A stretch of DNA of 64,000 nucleotides, from NCBI GenBank assembly GCA_947579665.1, contig OX388341.1, positions 6,996,752-7,060,751 of the forward strand, read 5' to 3'. The stretch's first letter is position 1, and each line of letters opens with the position of its first letter. The stretch comes from Sympetrum striolatum (Eukaryota > Arthropoda > Insecta > Odonata > Libellulidae). Below the pieces are notes generated by a model. The model was not told the origin of the DNA and did not search any database. It was given only the letters and a program-made list of their open reading frames with translations. Below are positions 60,178-64,000 of this stretch, piece after piece. Position numbers and translations under genes: made by a program.

Positions 60178-60413
60178 TATTTTTTTTTTTTTTTTTTAAT
60201 TGCTTACCTGCTGTTGCCCTTCACCGGTGAAGTCCCCCTAAGCTCTACTGAACTTTTCAGGAGGTGCTTCACCGAGGCAACTGCAACAACGAACACACAC
60301 GACCATTCCCTGAATCGGAAAAATCCGACTCAGCCGGGATTCGAACCCGGGACCTTGGGGTAGGAGCGATAGCTTAGATGGCATGCTATCCACTCGGCCA
60401 CCAAGGCCGGTGG
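60178..60413 (-). mobile_element. tRNA-derived SINE with poly(A) tail
   Basis: The minus strand begins near GGCCTTGGTGGCCGAGTGGA (A box TGGCCGAGTGG at 60390-60400) and has GGTTCGAATCC (B box, 60337-60347). A non-tRNA body of about 130 bases follows, then a run of A (T on the plus strand, 60180-60197). The two boxes form an internal RNA polymerase III promoter. The GTGGCCGAGTGG form of box A suggests a Leu/Ser-type tRNA ancestor. The downstream body and tail rule out an ordinary tRNA gene. No clear target duplication was seen. Confidence 0.85.
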
Positions 60414-61336
60414 ATCAAAATCAATATCAAATTGTTGTATATTGCAATTGTTTATAACTTTTCAAATCGTACTGCACGCCTTTGTTTACCTTTCGGTTTG
60501 AAAAATACCGATGCCTACTGATAAGCCGACGTTCTTTATCAGCTCTGAGCTCGAGTCTTGGGAAAAAAACTGTGATAAAACAGCAAGAACGGCGCCTAGG
60601 GATGGACCTTTAAAAAACCTCACTTAACTATCATTAAACCTATTTTTTTTGTCATGCTATTTTCATGCTTACAATTTACTATGCTGTTTCGTGTTGTTTT
60701 TTTTTGAGTCTTCTGAGTTGTGTGTCCTCGGCTCGTTTGACTGAATGGAAAGGTTTACGGGTACTCGCGAGCGCCTTCCCGTCCTACGTTTCTCCGTTAC
60801 CTCCCCCCATTTCTTGGGTATTTTTTGGACATACGTCGCTTAGGCTATTTACACACTCACCGGTTTCTCCCGGCCGGCAAATCACAGCCGGTTTTAAGCT
60901 GGATCACAAGCAATAGAAGTAAATGGAGCCTTTCACACTAGCCGAGAAGGGATTATAGACCTCGCGGTCGCCGGGTAACAGCCGACCCAACGACTGAAGA
61001 GGATGGCACCGGGTTGGGACCTACGACCGGGTGTGGGTAGTAATGCACGTCGGTCAAATGAGCGCTTTCACATTGAATGGTTTTTGCCGGGTGCCTTCCC
61101 CCATCCCTTGCTGCTTTCCTGCTTCTATTGACCTTTTAAAACCACCAGTATTAATTAATTTTTCATCGGTAACTGTTGAATGTAAACATACATCACTTAT
61201 CATTCACCGAGAAGTAAGGTTCGTTCTTTCTTTTTGACATGCCGCCGCTGCCGGGTAAAAACATTGTTGCGATATGAATGTTTATAAGATGTTGTTGGTG
61301 GGGAGGGAGGGTTTCATTAATTGGTCTGCCATTTAT
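60414..61336. other. DNA with repeated TTTCACAC words, possibly a Harbinger-type end
   Basis: ATTTACACACTCACCGG (60849), CTTTCACACTAGCCGAG (about 60931) and CTTTCACATTGAATGG (about 61065) recur with the GCCGG and CCGGGT words between them. Harbinger ends often have this form, and a Harbinger-like protein fragment follows at 61340. No pair of TIRs could be fixed. Confidence 0.3.
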
Positions 61337-61339
61337 TCA

Positions 61340-61577
61340 TTGTAGTCGGTCGAGTGGTTCGTCAAATGATTCCACAGACATTCTAAAATAATTAAAAAAT
61401 TTGGTCCTGTCTCTCGTAGGGTGTGGATATGCCATTAGGAAATCCCAGAAAAGATAACAATGACAAAGCCCATGAACTCTCCCGCGAGTCCAACGCTCGG
61501 ATGTATAGAGAAAAGGTAGAAGACTCCGGAGGGGGTCTTCCTTGAGCACCATAGCGTGGTATAAACATAAGTTTCAT
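61340..61577 (-). pseudogene. Harbinger (HARBI1-like) nuclease, N-terminal fragment
   Basis: Minus strand: DRTKFFNYFRMSVESFDEPL. Arthropod DDE_Tnp_4/HARBI1-like transposases carry FxxYFRMSxxSFDxLL just before the catalytic domain. The bases upstream (to 61577) give only weak matches in two frames. No catalytic motif is present, so this is a remnant. Confidence 0.5.
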
Positions 61578-61599
61578 CGGATATTCACATTTTTGTGGC

Positions 61600-61926
61600 C
61601 CAATTTCCGCTGAAAATGCTCAGTGACGAGGAGAGGGCAATCACAATGAGTGATTAATGCGAGAATTAATGGCGAAATTTTCAAGACTCAATTCTCATGG
61701 ATCTCAAGACTTTCTCTTTAGGAAAAGAAATTTGAAAACGGTTGGCAGGAAAATTTCTCGTTGGGGCCAAAAAATCTGAACGATGGATCTGGAAAATTGA
61801 TATTTCGATGAACGATGAATGCGATATTCTTTAAAATGTCTCCTTATGGGCCTAAGTCGGGACTATAGAAAATAAAAGATACATCCGGGAAAACGACAAA
61901 TGCGGGAACGATGGATCGGGGTTCTA
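61600..61926. mobile_element. Tigger-like right terminus and adjoining sequence
   Basis: CGATGGATCGGGGTTCTACTG followed by TA near 61927-61930 is the usual Tigger right end. Upstream there are further GAACGATGGATC and GATGAACGATGAATGCG words like subterminal repeats. No matching left terminus was found, so the element may be truncated and its left limit is arbitrary. Confidence 0.45.
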
Positions 61927-61930
61927 CTGT

Positions 61931-63322
61931 ATTCGATTTTTCACAACTTTACTTGATGCGCGTTGAAGAGGACAGCGGTATCCCGCCAGCCCGCTCTGCC
62001 CAGCCCACGTGAGCGAGTCAATTCATTCTAATGAAAACAATCGAATATATTTGCGATATTTTTCAATCGATTGTTCCATCTCTACAAAATACATTGTACA
62101 TTTACATTTTCGCTTTAGAGGGAAAAGGAATATGACGGTAATTCATTTTCCTATCTGGATTTACCTTGTAGAAACTTTCTAAATTGAATGTTTACGAATC
62201 CTTACTTAGGCGTTATTCTCATTAAAAGTTTTTCATCTATCTCCATTATACCAATCATTCGCTGAGATATCGATTACAGATGCAAGTCATCGTCGTGTCA
62301 CGTTTGACGCGTTCAATGTTGGCAATCCCTTGAATAAGAACTCGATTACCAGCCCGAAATATTTGATGCCATGATTTATCTTAGATAATTTAAAATTTGC
62401 CCCTACGACTGATGAGACACCTCAAAATCAAAGCACTCACTCAAATGCAAACCTCCAACATAGACGCTATTTTCGCGGAGTGTATTTGGCAACGCTGTAG
62501 AGAGCAACGTGAAATGCATGCAAGTGTGTGAGAGAGGAGAGAGACGTTCTTCCCCGCACCCTTAGGTGTCCGTCTTCTGTGATTGGCCAGTAAAGGGAAA
62601 GGGGGGCTCTTGCAAGGGTGTGATGGTGAACGACGTCTTCAAAGGAAGACTTGGGTAGTTGTGGCGCGAAACTCGGGCAAGATACAACGTGTTCGTTTTC
62701 TAAGAGCTGAGGATTGAGTTTATTATATCGAAGTTTTGGCGCACGCGAGGATTTGTATTCTACGCAAATGTATTAAAAGAGCAACTCTCTATCAAGACCA
62801 AGTTCAAGAGAAAGACGAGCATCCTGTAACGGGGAAAGTCTTTCGTAAATGAAGTACTGAACGACTTCCACGTGAAGCGTTAATATACTAGCGGTAAAAC
62901 AACTTGGAATGATCATCAAGGGATAGTACATGCCTGGACTATACCAGTGATTTTGGAAAAGTGTTCAACACATATTCTGGAATAGAACATGATTATTTCC
63001 TTCGGTCGTGGATGGAAAGGATGTGGCAACTGGTTTCTTAGTTTTCTTCTCTAAAGGAATATACTCTTTTCAAGCTAAGGTAAGTTGTAAATCATTTCAC
63101 TTCTCACTGTTAGGTAGAGTAGCGTTGATCCTTCGATGTTGCATCTTATGAAGACGCCCTGTGTATTTAGAACGATTACCCTCGGTGTTATATCTATCAT
63201 ATTAGTTGTAATTTTTGTTTGTAGACTTTTGATAAATCTTCTTCGTTTGTTGAAGTTGTTCACTTTGACGAATCACTTCTTCTGCTTGAATAGCAATTGA
63301 CACTTGGTAAACATTATCTGTG
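61931..63322. other. Anonymous DNA
   Basis: No gene or repeat was supported. Confidence 0.4.
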
Positions 63323-63325
63323 TTA

Positions 63326-63412
63326 GCATGGGCGTCGCCAGGGGGGGGGGGCAGGGGGGGAGCAGCTGCCCCCCCTGGAGACCCATTCGTATTTTGGTTC
63401 CGGATGTGTTGT
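63326..63412. repeat. G-run/C-run transposon-end-like sequence
   Basis: CATGGGCGTCGCCAGG runs into a long G stretch, then GGGGGGGAGCAGCTGCCCCCCC, a strong hairpin. Such GGCGTCGCCA-G-run ends are common at non-autonomous element termini. A related CAGTGGCGCAGCGAGGGGGG occurs at about 63824 in the same orientation. Family unassigned. Confidence 0.35.
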
Positions 63413-64000
63413 AAAAAAAAAATTTAGGCACGAGCGTATTTGAAAAGAATTTAGACCCAAAACAAAGTCAAGTGTTGGCACGTGAAAACACAAGTGAAGG
63501 GAAAAGTACCTACTTCCTCGTAGGAAAGTCATTTATACCTCCAGCGCAGCACAAATATTTCAACAATACTTTGTAGTAGAGTCTTTCGCCCCTTCCCTCC
63601 CAAGAGAAGAAAAGTTCGGTTTCAGGGTGAACAATGTAGTTAGAACTGCCTCTCGGTGCGATCAGAGCGCGAGGTTATGCGATTATGTCCTCTCTCTCAA
63701 ACTACCTTGAGTATCGTCCGACAATCGCCGGCAGAACACAAAGGATTCGGTTTTTTTTCGTTTTCCCTTCAAAATGGACATAAGAAAGTTTTGCGGTGAG
63801 TATTTTGCAAATAGGCCCAAGCAGTGGCGCAGCGAGGGGGGGAAGTTTAGGGGTTCAAACCCCCCCCAAAAATTCCTATGACTAGCTTTGCATGCCAGTA
63901 AATATGGCTCCGATTACAGAAAAGTTGATGTTTTCGGTTGCAGTGCAGGTCAAGAGCCGACATCGATATCAATGGGACGCGACGAGTGTTTCGCACACAA

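Noticed and set aside
60301..60413. A functional tRNA gene
   Set aside because: A and B boxes are present, but the acceptor stem does not close and a SINE body with a poly(A) tail follows.
1..64000. Endogenous virus or bacterial transfer
   Set aside because: No capsid, envelope, LTR or bacterial-type gene was recognised. RT sequences belong to LINE and Penelope-like families.

Overview
This looks like arthropod, probably insect, nuclear DNA. It is AT-rich, has spliced genes with GT-AG introns, and carries transposon families typical of arthropods (piggyBac, Tigger/pogo, a DD82E Tc1/mariner-like element, Penelope-like retroelements, non-LTR retrotransposons, a tRNA-derived SINE, hAT and Harbinger remnants). 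No bacterial-style operon or viral genome is visible. The species cannot be named from sequence alone.

Layout. 1-9.1 kb: mostly anonymous DNA with a degenerate AAGGGT-rich repeat (2.3-2.8 kb), a decayed Penelope-like fragment (3.6-4.2 kb), two non-LTR retrotransposon 3' ends (5.8-6.6 kb plus strand; 8.4-9.1 kb minus strand) and a small piggyBac cysteine-rich fragment (6.7 kb). 9.1-27 kb: the only host gene recognised, the 3' half of a syntaxin-7/12-type Qa-SNARE gene on the plus strand (exons 16680-16804, 22718-22873, 24978-25075, then a 3'UTR exon from 25160). A 3.46-kb piggyBac lies exactly in the 3' splice site of the first of these exons. The next intron holds a hAT MITE, a Penelope-like element interrupted by a Tigger-like element, a LINE tail and another TIR element.

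27.4-41.8 kb: a satellite array with a 92-bp monomer. It contains three >99% similar 920-bp (10-mer) higher-order units, older duplicated blocks, and two ~1.05-kb Helentron-like non-autonomous insertions at the same monomer position. A paralogous empty site for one of them lies elsewhere in the array. 41.8-43.9 kb: a Tc1/mariner-superfamily element with a DD82E transposase broken by two nonsense codons. 45.4-47.1 kb: a second, frameshifted piggyBac. 48-52.4 kb: an inverted-repeat element, LINE fragments and a deleted Tigger. 53.5 kb: a fragment of a widespread arthropod repeat-associated protein. 54.7-59.0 kb: a transposon with ~600-bp terminal inverted repeats that contains a nearly full-length but broken Penelope-like element. 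60.2-64 kb: a tRNA-derived SINE, a Harbinger-like fragment, a Tigger-like terminus and anonymous DNA.

Apart from the syntaxin gene, essentially every coding trace belongs to mobile elements, and almost all are disabled. The most informative structures are the nested insertions, where pre-insertion sequence can be reconstructed by joining flanks: the syntaxin splice acceptor, the Penelope reading frame and the satellite empty site.
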